Shown here piece by piece: positions 47,178-55,517 of a DNA stretch of 64,000 nucleotides. Numbering within the stretch: the first letter of the stretch is position 1; the number at the start of each line of letters is the position of its first letter. A program made the position numbers and the translations under genes. Under the pieces are notes generated by a model. It saw only the letters and a program-made list of their open reading frames with translations. It was not told the DNA's origin and ran no database searches. This stretch comes from Caulobacter sp. (GTDB lineage Bacteria; Pseudomonadota; Alphaproteobacteria; Caulobacterales; Caulobacteraceae): NCBI GenBank assembly GCA_016125585.1, contig WGLL01000004.1:146308-210307 (forward strand), written 5' to 3'.

Positions 47178-47950
47178 CAGCCGGCCTCCATCAGGGCGGA
47201 GATGGCGCGGGCCTGGCGCGCGGGCGTGTCCATCAGGGCGGCGACGACCGGGTCGGGATGGCCGGCCAGCAAGGCTCTTGGCGCATCATCGGCCAGCACC
47301 CGGCCCTGGGCCATGACAATGATGCGGTCGGCCAGGATCACAGCCTCCTGGACGTCGTGGGTGACCATCAGGGTCGTCAGGCCGAGTTTCTCATGCAGCG
47401 ACCGGGTCGCCAGCCCGAGCGCCTCGCGGGTCACCGGATCGAGGGCGCCGAAGGGCTCGTCCATCAGCAGGATTCCCGGCCGCGCCGCCAGAGCCCGCGC
47501 CACCCCGACCCGCTGGCGCTCGCCGCCGGACAGCTGGTCGGGCAGTCGGCGGCGGTAGTCGAGCGGCAGGCTGACCAGCGACAGCAGGGCATCGACCCGG
47601 GCGTCGATGTCTTCGGTCGACCAGCCCAGCAGCCGGGGAGTGATGGCGATGTTCTCGGCGACGCTCATGTGGGGAAACAGGCCCACGCCCTGAAACACGT
47701 AGCCGATGCGCCGGCGCAGCCCGACCGGGTCTTCCCCGGCGACGTCCCTGCCCTCGACCAGAACCTGGCCGTCGTCCGGCTCGGTCAGGCGGTTGACGGT
47801 CTTCAACAGGGTGGTCTTGCCCGACCCCGAGGCGCCGACCACGGCGACGAACTGCCCGGCCGGGATGGACAGGGACACGGCGTCGACCGCCGCCTTGCCG
47901 GCGTAGCGCCGGGAGACGTCCTGAAAGGCGATGGCGGGCGCGTCAGGCAT
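47177..47950 (-). CDS. ABC transporter ATPase, glycine betaine/osmoprotectant type
   Basis: The product has 257 residues. Walker A is VVGASGSGKTTLL, the Q loop IGYVFQGVGLFPHMSVAENI, the signature LSGGERQRVGVARAL, Walker B ILLMDEPFGALDP, and the switch His is in MVTHDVQEA. It lacks the C-terminal CBS domains seen in longer ProV/OpuA ATPases. It is the first gene of a two-gene unit with the fused permease and binding protein, which together make a complete importer. The ligand is not identified. Confidence 0.92.
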   Translation of the reverse strand: MPDAPAIAFQDVSRRYAGKAAVDAVSLSIPAGQFVAVVGASGSGKTTLLKTVNRLTEPDDGQVLVEGRDVAGEDPVGLRRRIGYVFQGVGLFPHMSVAENIAITPRLLGWSTEDIDARVDALLSLVSLPLDYRRRLPDQLSGGERQRVGVARALAARPGILLMDEPFGALDPVTREALGLATRSLHEKLGLTTLMVTHDVQEAVILADRIIVMAQGRVLADDAPRALLAGHPDPVVAALMDTPARQARAISALMEAG

Positions 47951-47976
47951 GAAGGATCGTCAAGACGGGCTCCGCC

Positions 47977-48432
47977 CTAACGTGAGTTGGCGTCGGGAAA
48001 CCACTGCCGCTCCCAGTCGTCATAGGCGTCCTCGGAGACCAGGGTTCGCGGGCCGGGTTCGAACGGGACGAAGACGACCAGAGGCTCGCCGCTCCGCACC
48101 CGGGCGCGGAGGCCGCGCAGAATTGTCTCGGCCTGCTCCTTTGCGCCCAGGGCCCTCGCGTTCAGCCGCTCCCGGATATCCATATACATGGCCCGGTCGA
48201 CCTCGCCCCCGGCGATGCGGGCCGGATCAAGGGCGGGGAGCGGCGGCGGGACGGCGCGGGCGGTTTGAGCGGCGGTCGGCCCGGTCGGCGCAGCGGCGAT
48301 CAGCCCCGCCGGCGCCTCCCGATCGAGGGTTTTCTTGCGCAGCCCGCGCAGGATCAGCCACAGCACCAGGGCGGCCGCGCCGATCACGGCCAGCCACGCC
48401 AGGATCCGGGACAGGGGAACGGAACGCGCCAT
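47977..48432 (-). CDS. Membrane-anchored hypothetical protein
   Basis: The product has 151 residues from the ATG at 48432. One membrane helix (ILAWLAVIGAAALVLWLILRG) is followed by a Pro/Ala-rich linker and a C-terminal domain with RAMYMDIRERLNARALGAKEQAETILRGLRAR, then GEPLVVFVPFEPGPRTLVSEDAYDDWERQWF. I do not recognise the family. It ends 27 bases upstream of the ABC ATPase start on the same strand, so it may be transcribed ahead of the transporter genes. Confidence 0.6.
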   Translation of the reverse strand: MARSVPLSRILAWLAVIGAAALVLWLILRGLRKKTLDREAPAGLIAAAPTGPTAAQTARAVPPPLPALDPARIAGGEVDRAMYMDIRERLNARALGAKEQAETILRGLRARVRSGEPLVVFVPFEPGPRTLVSEDAYDDWERQWFPDANSR

Positions 48433-48512
48433 GACCGCACCATACGACGAAATCGGCGGCCCGCCATCGTCGTCGCCTGTCCGGTGTTGTTGTCCCGGCC
48501 TATGATCGCGGC

Positions 48513-49112
48513 ATGACCGCCCTCTCCTCACCCGCGACCGCCCGCAACCGGGATGTGATCCTCGATGTGCTGCGCACTGAACTGCCGGAGACGGGGACCA
48601 TTCTGGAGATCGCCTCGGGCGCCGGAGAGCACGCCCTGCACATGGCGCGACACCTGCCGGGCGTCACATGGCGGCCAAGCGATCCGGACCCGTCGGCCCT
48701 GGCCAGCATCGCCGCCTGGCGGGAGGCCGAAGGTCCGGCCAACCTGCTGGCGCCGGTCCGGCTCGACGCCGCCGACCCTGACCAGTGGCCGGTGACGGAG
48801 GCCGACGCCATGGTCTGCATCAACATGATCCACATCTCGCCCTGGGCCGCGACGCAGGGCCTGATGGCGGGGGCGGAAGCGCTGCTGCCGTCAGGCGGAC
48901 TCCTCTACCTCTACGGCCCCTATCTGGAAGACGGGGTGGAGACCGCGCCCTCCAATCTCGCCTTCGACGCCAGCCTGAGAAGCCGCGATCCGGCATGGGG
49001 CATACGGCGGCGGGAAGACATCGAGGCCCTGGCCGCCGCCCACGGTCTGACCCTGTCGCGGCGGGTCGCCATGCCGGCCAACAACCTCAGCCTCTGCTTC
49101 CGGCGGGGCTGA
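48513..49112 (+). CDS. DUF938 family SAM-dependent methyltransferase-like protein
   Basis: The product has 199 residues. The pattern NRDVILDVLRTELPETGTILEIASGAGEHALHMA gives the SAM-binding GxGxG equivalent (IASGAGEH). WRPSDPDPSALASIAAW, ADAMVCINMIHISPW and GGLLYLYGPYLEDG are typical of DUF938. Family members have no established substrate. The divergent partner is the membrane-anchored hypothetical gene 80 bases upstream. There is no signal or membrane segment. Confidence 0.85.
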   Translation: MTALSSPATARNRDVILDVLRTELPETGTILEIASGAGEHALHMARHLPGVTWRPSDPDPSALASIAAWREAEGPANLLAPVRLDAADPDQWPVTEADAMVCINMIHISPWAATQGLMAGAEALLPSGGLLYLYGPYLEDGVETAPSNLAFDASLRSRDPAWGIRRREDIEALAAAHGLTLSRRVAMPANNLSLCFRRG

Positions 49113-49236
49113 AGATGAACGGCAGATGAGCAAAGCCGTTCAGGTTGGGCTCAAGCAGGACGGCGCATAACCCCTCTCAACAGCGGGGGACCTCGGATGG
49201 TCCGACACCCTCCCCGCCGGGAGAGAGGATTAGACC

Positions 49237-49722
49237 ATGAAGAAGTTTCTGATCGCCGCTGTCGCCCTGTCCGTTCTGGGCTCCGCCGGCGTCGCCGCGG
49301 CCCAGCCTTATGGCGGCCAGCGCAGCGACGACCGCTATGAGCGTCGCGACGACCGCCAGGACCGCCGCCAGGATCGTCGCGATGACCGCCAGGACAATCG
49401 CTACGACCGCCGCGATGACCGTCAGGACAATCGCTACGAGCGCCGGTCGCGCCGCAGCGAGACCCGCTACGAACGCCGGGCCGAGCGTCGCTACAACGCC
49501 GGCCGCTACTACGCGCCGCGTGGCTACCAGGCCCGCTACTGGCGCCGGGGCGAGTACCTGCCGCCGGCCTATCGGGGCCGCGGCTACTACGTCGACTACC
49601 GGGCCTATCGCCTGCCCCCGCCCCCGCGCGGCTATGCCTACTACCGCAACGGCGACGACGTCATCCTGACGGCCATCGCCACCGGTCTGATCGCCTCGGT
49701 GCTGTTCGACCTGTTCGATTGA
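49237..49722 (+). CDS. RcnB-like periplasmic protein with Arg/Asp repeats
   Basis: The product has 161 residues. A signal peptide (to AAAQP) is followed by charged tandem units built on RRDDRQDNRY (residues about 28-72). The C-terminal half (YWRRGEYLPPAYRGRGYYVDYRAYRLPPPP-type, then GDDVILTAIATGLI) matches the RcnB family (nickel/cobalt homeostasis in E. coli). Arg/Asp repeats in place of His make a metal role uncertain. An AGAGAGGAT ribosome site precedes the ATG. A strong hairpin follows the stop. Confidence 0.8.
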   Translation: MKKFLIAAVALSVLGSAGVAAAQPYGGQRSDDRYERRDDRQDRRQDRRDDRQDNRYDRRDDRQDNRYERRSRRSETRYERRAERRYNAGRYYAPRGYQARYWRRGEYLPPAYRGRGYYVDYRAYRLPPPPRGYAYYRNGDDVILTAIATGLIASVLFDLFD

Positions 49723-49748
49723 GACTGAGCCGCTACCAAGACATGGGC

Positions 49749-49783
49749 GCCTCCGGAGGGAAACCTCCGGGGGCGTCTTGTTG
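49749..49783 (+). terminator. Terminator-like hairpin after the RcnB-like gene
   Basis: GCCTCCGGAGG (49749-49759) pairs with CCTCCGGGGGC (49764-49774) through a GAAA tetraloop, 11 pairs with one G-U. The following GTCTTGTTG is T-rich rather than a pure T-run. Confidence 0.65.
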
Positions 49784-50195
49784 TCCGGCGGGCGCCTCGC
49801 GCTGCTCCAGCGTCCTGGTTGTCGCGTGTCGGGTCCAATAGCCGGCTTCCACCGGGCGGACCTGGCCCTGGCGAAGCGGCGTCCATTGTACCGCAGGTCG
49901 CCACAGGCAAAACAGCGCCGTCATCACTCGAAAGCCGGCGGAAACGCCCAGATTGTTGGCTTTTCCGGTGGCCGGAGCGTGGTGAACGTGGGCCGCGGCG
50001 TAGGCGCCGCGTAGGCCCGGGCGCGGGGATTGTAGGCGCCATGTGACCGGGGCCATGTCAGCGGACGTCCTCGATTTCCGCGCGGTCGTCGGTGGCGCGG
50101 CAGGGCGACTCTGGCCGCCCATCATTTTACCCGGACATATTGAAAAGCCCGCTTGGCGCAGGGGTCGTCGATCGGGCTCGCGATCCCCGGACGCC
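49784..50195. other. Gene-poor stretch holding degenerate repeats
   Basis: I see no convincing gene. The left part carries a diverged family-1 palindrome (49803-49860). A 52-codon plus-strand frame (50055-50213) ends inside the next palindrome and lacks support. Confidence 0.45.
49803..49860 (+). repeat. Extragenic palindrome, family 1, copy 3 (degenerate)
   Basis: GCTCCAG, GTTGTCGCGTGT and a diverged CCAATAGCCGGCTTCCACC are in the same order as in the copies at 50196 and 63814. The right arm has drifted, so the stem is weakened. Confidence 0.65.
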
Positions 50196-50298
50196 TGGAG
50201 CAGCGCGTTTTGATGGACTCAACCCGCTCTGCTCCAGGGTCTTCTTTTGTCGCGTGTCTGGTCCGATTACCGGTTCCCACCAATCGGAACACGCTCTA
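50196..50298 (+). repeat. Extragenic palindrome, family 1, copy 4 (two modules)
   Basis: Module one pairs TGGAGCAG (50196-50203) with CTGCTCCA (50229-50236). Module two (50246-50298) starts TTGTCGCGTGT and has GTCCGATT...AATCGGAAC arms. The final CTA (50296-50298) is the stop codon of the GNAT gene on the minus strand. Confidence 0.85.
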
Positions 50299-50763
50299 CG
50301 GCAACGGCCGCTCCATCCAGACATTGCAGCGGGCGTAGGGCGTGTCGCGGGCCTCGAGGTCGGCAAAGCCCATGGCGCGATAGAGGGCCAGGGCCGGGGC
50401 CAGGCTGTCGTTGGTCTCGAGATACAGCCGGGCGGCGCCCATCTCGGCCGCCCGGTCGATGCAGGCCTGAAGCAGGGCGCGGCCAAGGCCCGTGCCGCGC
50501 GCCGCCTCCGCGACCGTCATCTTGACCACTTCCAGCCCGCCGCCGCGTTCCGGCGGCAGAACCATCAGCCCGACGCAGCCGATGGCCTCGCCCGCGTCAT
50601 CCTCGGCCATCAAGATGCGGCCGCCGGGGGCCAGAACCTGTCCCTGCGGATCGTCGAGGACCTTGCGGTCGCTGGGCTCGATCATGAAGTGGCGGGATAT
50701 CCAGGCCTCGTTGAGCCGCTTCCAGGCTTCGGCGTGGCGGGGTTCGAAATCGACGATGCGCAT
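50296..50763 (-). CDS. GNAT family N-acetyltransferase
   Basis: The product has 155 residues. It is one GNAT domain: MRIVDFEPRHAEAWKRLNEAW at the start, LEVVKMTVAEAARGTGLGRALLQ (acetyl-CoA-binding QxxGxG/A-type loop ARGTGLGRA) and ARLYLETNDSLAPALALYRAMGF (strand 5 and helix 4). The substrate is unknown. The start at 50763 is preferred to a longer frame that would overlap the aminotransferase. Its stop codon is formed by the end of a palindromic repeat. It is divergent from the aminotransferase gene. Confidence 0.85.
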   Translation of the reverse strand: MRIVDFEPRHAEAWKRLNEAWISRHFMIEPSDRKVLDDPQGQVLAPGGRILMAEDDAGEAIGCVGLMVLPPERGGGLEVVKMTVAEAARGTGLGRALLQACIDRAAEMGAARLYLETNDSLAPALALYRAMGFADLEARDTPYARCNVWMERPLP

Positions 50764-50814
50764 GGCATGAAGCATTAGTCGCGGCCGCGCCGCCCGCAAG
50801 CTCTCGGAGGCCCT

Positions 50815-51990
50815 GTGGTTCACCCCGTCTACGCCGATCTGCCGACCACCATCTTCGAGGTGATGAGCGGCCTGGCGCGCGAGCACGGCGCCATCAATCT
50901 GGGCCAGGGCTTTCCCGACGAACCGGGCCCCCTGGCCGTGCGGCAGCGGGCGGCGAGCGAGAGCGTCGAGGGCTACAACCAGTATCCGCCGATGCGCGGA
51001 CTGCCGGCGCTGCGCGAGGCGGCGGCCCGCCACTATGCACGGTTCCAGGGTCTGGACCTGGACGCCGGGACCGAGGTGACGGTGACCTCCGGCGCCACCG
51101 AGGCCCTGGCGGCGGCCTTCCTGTCGCTGATCTCGCCGGGGGACGAGGTGGTGCTGTTTCAGCCGCTGTACGACGCCTATCTGCCGATGGTGCGGCGGGC
51201 GGGCGGCATCCCGAAGCTGGCCACGCTCAAGCCGCCGCATTTCCGCATCGACCGGGCCATGCTGGAGGCGGTGTTCAGCCCGCGCACGCGGATGGTGGTG
51301 CTGAACAATCCGGTCAATCCGGCGGCGACGCTGTGGGCGGACGAGGACCTGGCCCTGCTGGCGGAGTTCTGCGTCGCCCACGACGCCGTGGCCGTCTGCG
51401 ACGAGGTCTGGGAGCAGATCGTCTTCGAGGGACGGACGTTCAAACCGCTTATGGCCTTCCCCGGCATGCGCGAGCGGACGGTGAAGATCGGCTCGGCGGG
51501 CAAGATGTTCGCCCTGACCGGCTGGAAGGTCGGCTTCCTCTGCGCGGCGCCCGCGTTGATGAAGGCCCTGGCCGGCGCCCACCAGTTCCTGACCTTCACG
51601 ACCCCGCCCAACCTGCAGGCGGCGGTGGCCTGGGGCCTGGACAACAGCGCCGACTGGTTCGCGGCGATGCCCGGCGATCTGCAACGCTCGCGGGACCGGC
51701 TGACGGCGGGACTGACGGACGCCGGGTTCAAGGTGCTGCCGGCGGCGGGGACCTATTTTCTCAATGTCGATCTGGCGGCCTCAGGCATCGATGAGCCGGA
51801 CCATGCCTTCTGCCTGCGGGCCGCGAAGGACCACGGTGTCGCCGCCATCCCGATCAGCGCCTTCTATGAGGAAGACGCGCCGACCCACCTGATCCGGCTC
51901 TGCTTCGCCAAGGGGGATGGGACGCTGGATGCAGGGGTAGAGCGGTTGGCGCGGGCGCGGGGCCAGCCCAATCCGTCATCCCGGCCGTAG
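50815..51990 (+). CDS. Class I/II PLP aminotransferase (methionine/kynurenine-aminotransferase-like)
   Basis: The product has 391 residues with a GTG start after GGAGG. The fold type I features are AINLGQGFPDEPGP, YNQYPPMRGLPALREA, TVTSGATEALAAAF, NNPVNPAA, VCDEVWEQIVF and IGSAGKMFALTGWKVGF, where Lys near 230 binds PLP. The GQGFP start places it with the YbdL/kynurenine-aminotransferase group, which act on methionine or kynurenine. The final residues NPSSRP and the TAG stop are encoded by a family-2 palindrome, so the native C-terminus has probably been replaced. Confidence 0.9.
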   Translation: MVHPVYADLPTTIFEVMSGLAREHGAINLGQGFPDEPGPLAVRQRAASESVEGYNQYPPMRGLPALREAAARHYARFQGLDLDAGTEVTVTSGATEALAAAFLSLISPGDEVVLFQPLYDAYLPMVRRAGGIPKLATLKPPHFRIDRAMLEAVFSPRTRMVVLNNPVNPAATLWADEDLALLAEFCVAHDAVAVCDEVWEQIVFEGRTFKPLMAFPGMRERTVKIGSAGKMFALTGWKVGFLCAAPALMKALAGAHQFLTFTTPPNLQAAVAWGLDNSADWFAAMPGDLQRSRDRLTAGLTDAGFKVLPAAGTYFLNVDLAASGIDEPDHAFCLRAAKDHGVAAIPISAFYEEDAPTHLIRLCFAKGDGTLDAGVERLARARGQPNPSSRP

Positions 51991-52098
51991 CGAAGCGAAG
52001 AGCCGGGACCCAGCGAGGGCGTGATCTCGCTGTCGCAACCGCCTTTGGGCGCCGTCCCTGGGTCCCGGATCAGCCCTGCGGGCCGTCCGGGATGACGG
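51973..52098. repeat. Extragenic palindrome, family 2, copy 2 (long form)
   Basis: Outer arms CCGTCAT (51973-51979) and ATGACGG (52092-52098), and inner GCCGGGACCCAG near 52002 against CTGGGTCCCGGAT near 52058, fold into a long nested hairpin. Its left end encodes the last residues and stop of the aminotransferase. The right end lies 13 bases before the SDR stop. Confidence 0.85.
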
Positions 52099-52111
52099 TG
52101 AGCTGGGGGGT

Positions 52112-52888
52112 CTAGATCGTCGCCCCGCCGTCGACGACCAGCGATTGGCCGGTCATGAAGCTGCCGGCGTCGGAGGCCAGATAGACGGCCGCCCCGGCGA
52201 TCTCGTCGGGCTCGCCGATGCGGCGCAGCGGCACCGGGTCGGTGGCCCGGCGCAGGGTTTCGGGATTGGACCACAGGGCCTTGGCGAAGTCGGTCTTGAT
52301 CAGGCCGGGGGCGATACAGTTCACCCGCACGCCGTCCTTGCCGTATTCATGGGCCAGATTGCGGGCCAGCTGGAAGTCGGCGGCCTTGGAGACATTGTAG
52401 GCGCCGATCACCGGGCTGCCGCGCAGGCCGCCGATCGAGGAGACGATGATCACGCTGCCGTTCTTGCGCTCGATCATCTCCGGCACGACCATGCTGATCA
52501 GCCAGTGGTTGGCGATGACGTTGTTCTCGAGGATCTTGCGGAACTGGTCATCCTCGATGCCGGCCATCGGGCCGTAATAGGGGTTGGACGCGGCGTTGCA
52601 GACGACGATGTCGACCTTGCCGAAGGCCTTGCGGGTCTCGTCGACCAGACGCTGAAGGTCGTCCTTGGAGGAGATGTTGGCCGGGACGGCGATGGCCGCG
52701 CCCTCGCCATTGGCCTTGTTGATCTCGGCGGCCACCTCCTCGCAGGGTCCGGCCTTGCGGGAGGAGATCACCACCTTGGCGCCATGCTGGGCCATGCGCT
52801 CGGCGATGGCCTTGCCGATGCCCCGCGAGGATCCGGTGATGATGGCGACCTTGCCGGTCAGATCGAACAGCGTGCCTTCAGCGGCCAT
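52112..52888 (-). CDS. SDR family NAD(P)-dependent oxidoreductase
   Basis: The product has 258 residues from the ATG at 52888, preceded by GAGGG. The cofactor motif TGSSRGIG (residues 19-26), CNAASNP (NAG equivalent), the catalytic Ser in IIVSSIGG and YNVSK near 160 (YxxxK) are all present, plus GLIKTDFAKALW and the family's end IAGAAVYLASDAGSFMTGQSLVVDGG. It is a classical SDR, 250-residue form. Its substrate is not clear. ISSRKAGP at the second strand's end suggests NADP preference. It lies alone between the repeat and the fucosidase-like gene. Confidence 0.9.
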   Translation of the reverse strand: MAAEGTLFDLTGKVAIITGSSRGIGKAIAERMAQHGAKVVISSRKAGPCEEVAAEINKANGEGAAIAVPANISSKDDLQRLVDETRKAFGKVDIVVCNAASNPYYGPMAGIEDDQFRKILENNVIANHWLISMVVPEMIERKNGSVIIVSSIGGLRGSPVIGAYNVSKAADFQLARNLAHEYGKDGVRVNCIAPGLIKTDFAKALWSNPETLRRATDPVPLRRIGEPDEIAGAAVYLASDAGSFMTGQSLVVDGGATI

Positions 52889-52952
52889 GGCGTTTCCCTC
52901 TAAAACAGTTGTTTGAAGTTGGCGCGCAAACTGCGGCCAACCTCTCCCGACG

Positions 52953-54098
52953 TCAAGCGGGGCCGGTGGCCAGGCGGGCAAACTCCAGCAGGGCCTTTGA
53001 CTGGATGTCCGGGATCGAACCGTCGGCGCGAGGCCCGACGTTGAGCAGCAGATTGCCGCCGTCCCGTTTCACCTCGGCGAACAGGGCGGCGATGTCGGCG
53101 CCGGTCATGTAGTCGCCGGTCGGCTCGGCGGCGTTGTAGCCGAAGGCCAGACCCAGGCCCCGGGTCGATTCCCACTTCTGTCCGGCCAGATGGGCGCCGG
53201 ACCCATATTCCACGGTGCGGAAATCGCAATGCGGCGGCGGGGCGGAAGGCGCATGCACCCCCTGCTCGGCGATCCGCGCCTTGACCATGCTGTTGAAGGC
53301 GTCGCAGGCGGCCGGATCGCGCAGGCCCTCGAACAGGACCGACGTCCCCATCCAGCGGTCGTTGATCACCCCGTCCGGCACGGCATCGTAATAGTAGGCG
53401 AAGAGGTCCGGCAGGTCCTCGGCGTTGGGCCAGGCGATGTCGTTCCACAGGACCGACGGTTTGTAGCGGTCGATCAGTTCCTTGACTTGGGCGACGGCGT
53501 AGGCTCGATAGGCGTCGTCGGTCGGCACGGCGGCGAACATCTCGCCCAGATTGCGGATCAGCCGCGGATGGGCCGTCCAGTCCAGACCGCCGGAATAATA
53601 GAGCCCGAACCGCATCCCCCGGGCCCGAACCGCCTCCGCCAGTTCGCCGACGAAGTCGCGCCGGCTGTTCCAGCCCGGCCGCCAGGGGTTGGCGACATCG
53701 GTCGGCCACAGGCAGAAGCCGTCATGGTGCTTGGTGACGAAGACGACGTAACGGGCTCCGGCCGCCGCGAAGAGGTCCGCCCAGGCGCCCGCGTCAAAGG
53801 CCTGGGCCGCCGCCTCGAACGGCGCCCGGAAGTCGGCGTAGGGTGCGTCGCCATAGTGCTGGCGGTGGTGGGCCGAGGTCGGACTGGCCGGATCGCGCAG
53901 GGCGTTGTCATACCACTCCGCATACGGACCATCGACGAAGGCGGTGTCGTAGTCGGTCTCGAACAGCGCGGTGATGGACCGCCCGGCCGGCGCATAGGCG
54001 GGCAGCGAGAAGATGCCCCAGTGGATGAACACCCCGAACTGCGGCTCGGCATACCAGTCCGGGCAGGCCCGCCCCTGAAACGCGCTGAAATCAGCCAT
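52953..54098 (-). CDS. Alpha-L-fucosidase (GH29-like)
   Basis: The product has 381 residues. GH29 features are PDWYAEPQFGVFIHWGIFSLPAY, YADFRAPFEAAAQAFDAGAWADLFAAAGARYVVFVTKHHDGFCLW-type sequence and PSVLWNDIAWP, where Asp near 219 is the expected nucleophile. NLLLNVGPRADGSIP is the conserved end. It would release terminal fucose. There is no signal peptide, so it is probably cytosolic and acts on imported oligosaccharides. The C-terminal beta-sandwich of longer members is missing. The next gene upstream on the same strand is the extensin-like one, 103 bases away. Confidence 0.9.
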   Translation of the reverse strand: MADFSAFQGRACPDWYAEPQFGVFIHWGIFSLPAYAPAGRSITALFETDYDTAFVDGPYAEWYDNALRDPASPTSAHHRQHYGDAPYADFRAPFEAAAQAFDAGAWADLFAAAGARYVVFVTKHHDGFCLWPTDVANPWRPGWNSRRDFVGELAEAVRARGMRFGLYYSGGLDWTAHPRLIRNLGEMFAAVPTDDAYRAYAVAQVKELIDRYKPSVLWNDIAWPNAEDLPDLFAYYYDAVPDGVINDRWMGTSVLFEGLRDPAACDAFNSMVKARIAEQGVHAPSAPPPHCDFRTVEYGSGAHLAGQKWESTRGLGLAFGYNAAEPTGDYMTGADIAALFAEVKRDGGNLLLNVGPRADGSIPDIQSKALLEFARLATGPA

Positions 54099-54201
54099 CT
54101 CGTTCCTCCCGCGCCCGCTTCTGATGGCGGATCGGAAACAGCCTAGGCAGGCGTCGCCGGCGCAACAACCCGTGACGCGAGGGCAGGCCGTTCGATTTGC
54201 C

Positions 54202-54960
54202 TCAGGCGCATTTGGGCCAGCCGCCCATGTCGAGGTGGAAGTGGTTGGCGTGTTCGACGTTGTAGTCGGGGCTCAGCGTCGTGAGAAACACCTTGCAGGC
54301 GCCGTCCCGCACCCGGTGCAGGAACCGGCCCTTGGAACCCGTATCATTCCAGTCCTTCAGCACCGAAATGCTGGTCCCGTCGGCGAGGCGAAAGGCGGCG
54401 ACATCGATGGCGTTGGCCAGGGCGTGCTCGCTGACCTGGCCGTCCTCCTTGCCGTAGATGCGGCGGCAGCTGTAGCTGCCGTAGTGGTCGATGCCGACCA
54501 CGGCCTGGTCCAGTTCGGCGAAGGCGGCGGTCTGCACCACCTGGCGCTCCCAGATGGCCAGGGCCAGCGCTTCCTTGCAGGTCATCTGGGCGTCGGCGGG
54601 CCGCAGAGGCGCCATGCCGGAGGTGATGCGCAGGGCGTCGCTGACCGTGCAGAAGCCGCTGGAATGGGCGGGCGCCTCGGTGAACTCGATACCGCCGGCC
54701 GCGAGCACGGCCCGGCAGGCGGCCGGATCGGCCCCGGCGCGGGCGGCCTTGACCTTGGTGGCGGCCCCGACCGGATCGACCAGGGTCAGCTTCTTCCACG
54801 GCAAATGCTGACCCGGAATGGCCCGGTCGGCGACAAAGGCCATCACCCCGACCAGCAGCCACATCAGCAGGAATCCGACCGCGCGCGCGACCAGGGTCTG
54901 GCGACGGGCATGGTGCGCGATATGCGGCTTGTCGGGATGTGGAACGCGGTAGGCGGCCAT
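54202..54960 (-). CDS. Extensin-like family protein (putative metallopeptidase fold)
   Basis: The product has 252 residues from the ATG at 54960. One membrane helix (VARAVGFLLMWLLVGVMAFV) is near residues 25-45. The C-terminal domain (Extensin-like_C) has GSYSCRRIYG, SEHALANAIDVAAFRLADG (His and Asp) and EHANHFHLDMGGWPKCA (HxHxD-like). These residues are arranged as in M15-type zinc peptidases of the cell wall. Paired cysteines suggest a periplasmic, disulphide-bonded domain. The precise activity is unproven. Confidence 0.85.
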   Translation of the reverse strand: MAAYRVPHPDKPHIAHHARRQTLVARAVGFLLMWLLVGVMAFVADRAIPGQHLPWKKLTLVDPVGAATKVKAARAGADPAACRAVLAAGGIEFTEAPAHSSGFCTVSDALRITSGMAPLRPADAQMTCKEALALAIWERQVVQTAAFAELDQAVVGIDHYGSYSCRRIYGKEDGQVSEHALANAIDVAAFRLADGTSISVLKDWNDTGSKGRFLHRVRDGACKVFLTTLSPDYNVEHANHFHLDMGGWPKCA

Positions 54961-55055
54961 GGGGCGGAAAAACGTCAACGGGGAGGGCGCTGGCCTTTAC
55001 CACGCCCGGCCCACCCCGTCTTCCCGCCTCGCCTTCCCGGTGGCTATGGCAGGGG

Positions 55056-55442
55056 TCAGGCGGTCGGCCACTGCGCCAGAAGCGTCTGGATCTCGCAGTA
55101 GTCGCGCCAGTAGGTGATCAGGCCGTCCTTCACCTCGAACACCCCGGTCACCGGCAGCTCGACCCATTTGTCGGCCAGCTGATGGCGGTCCAGCCGCTCC
55201 ATGAACACCACCGGTCCCGAGACCGCTTGCCGCAGGATCCGGAACTCATTGGTCACCGTCGGGGCGAAGAAGGGCTCCAGCACCGCGCGGATGGCGGCGG
55301 GGCCATGCACGGTGCCGAGCGGCGGGGGGTTGGTGTATTCGCAGTCGGGCGCGACCAGCTTCAGGGCGCCGTCATAGTCGAGGACCTCCATCGCTTTCAG
55401 GAATTGGCGGATGACGTCGACGGGGGAGGAATCGGTGGTCAT
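55056..55442 (-). CDS. Limonene-epoxide-hydrolase/SnoaL-like protein
   Basis: The product has 128 residues from the ATG at 55442. It has the NTF2-like fold of the LEH family: SPVDVIRQFLKAMEVLDYDGALKLVAPDCEYTNPPPLGT-type start, HGPAAIRAVLEPFF, and the strands VVFMERLDRHQL, WVELPVTGVFEVKDGLITYWRDYCE. In LEH the residues D-R-D catalyse; FMERLDRH and WRDYCE could supply Arg and Asp. The substrate is unknown. It lies 75 bases after an XRE regulator on the same strand. Confidence 0.8.
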   Translation of the reverse strand: MTTDSSPVDVIRQFLKAMEVLDYDGALKLVAPDCEYTNPPPLGTVHGPAAIRAVLEPFFAPTVTNEFRILRQAVSGPVVFMERLDRHQLADKWVELPVTGVFEVKDGLITYWRDYCEIQTLLAQWPTA

Positions 55443-55517
55443 GACGAGGAACCTTTCTGCTGTGTTCCCCGGCATTGGACGCCCCCGCCGGCGCCGCCGC
55501 AATTACGCGGGAGGTCA

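Noticed and set aside
50055..50213. 52-codon plus-strand ORF (MSADVLDF start)
   Set aside because: It has only a weak ribosome site, no recognisable domain, and its end lies inside a palindromic repeat; probably chance.
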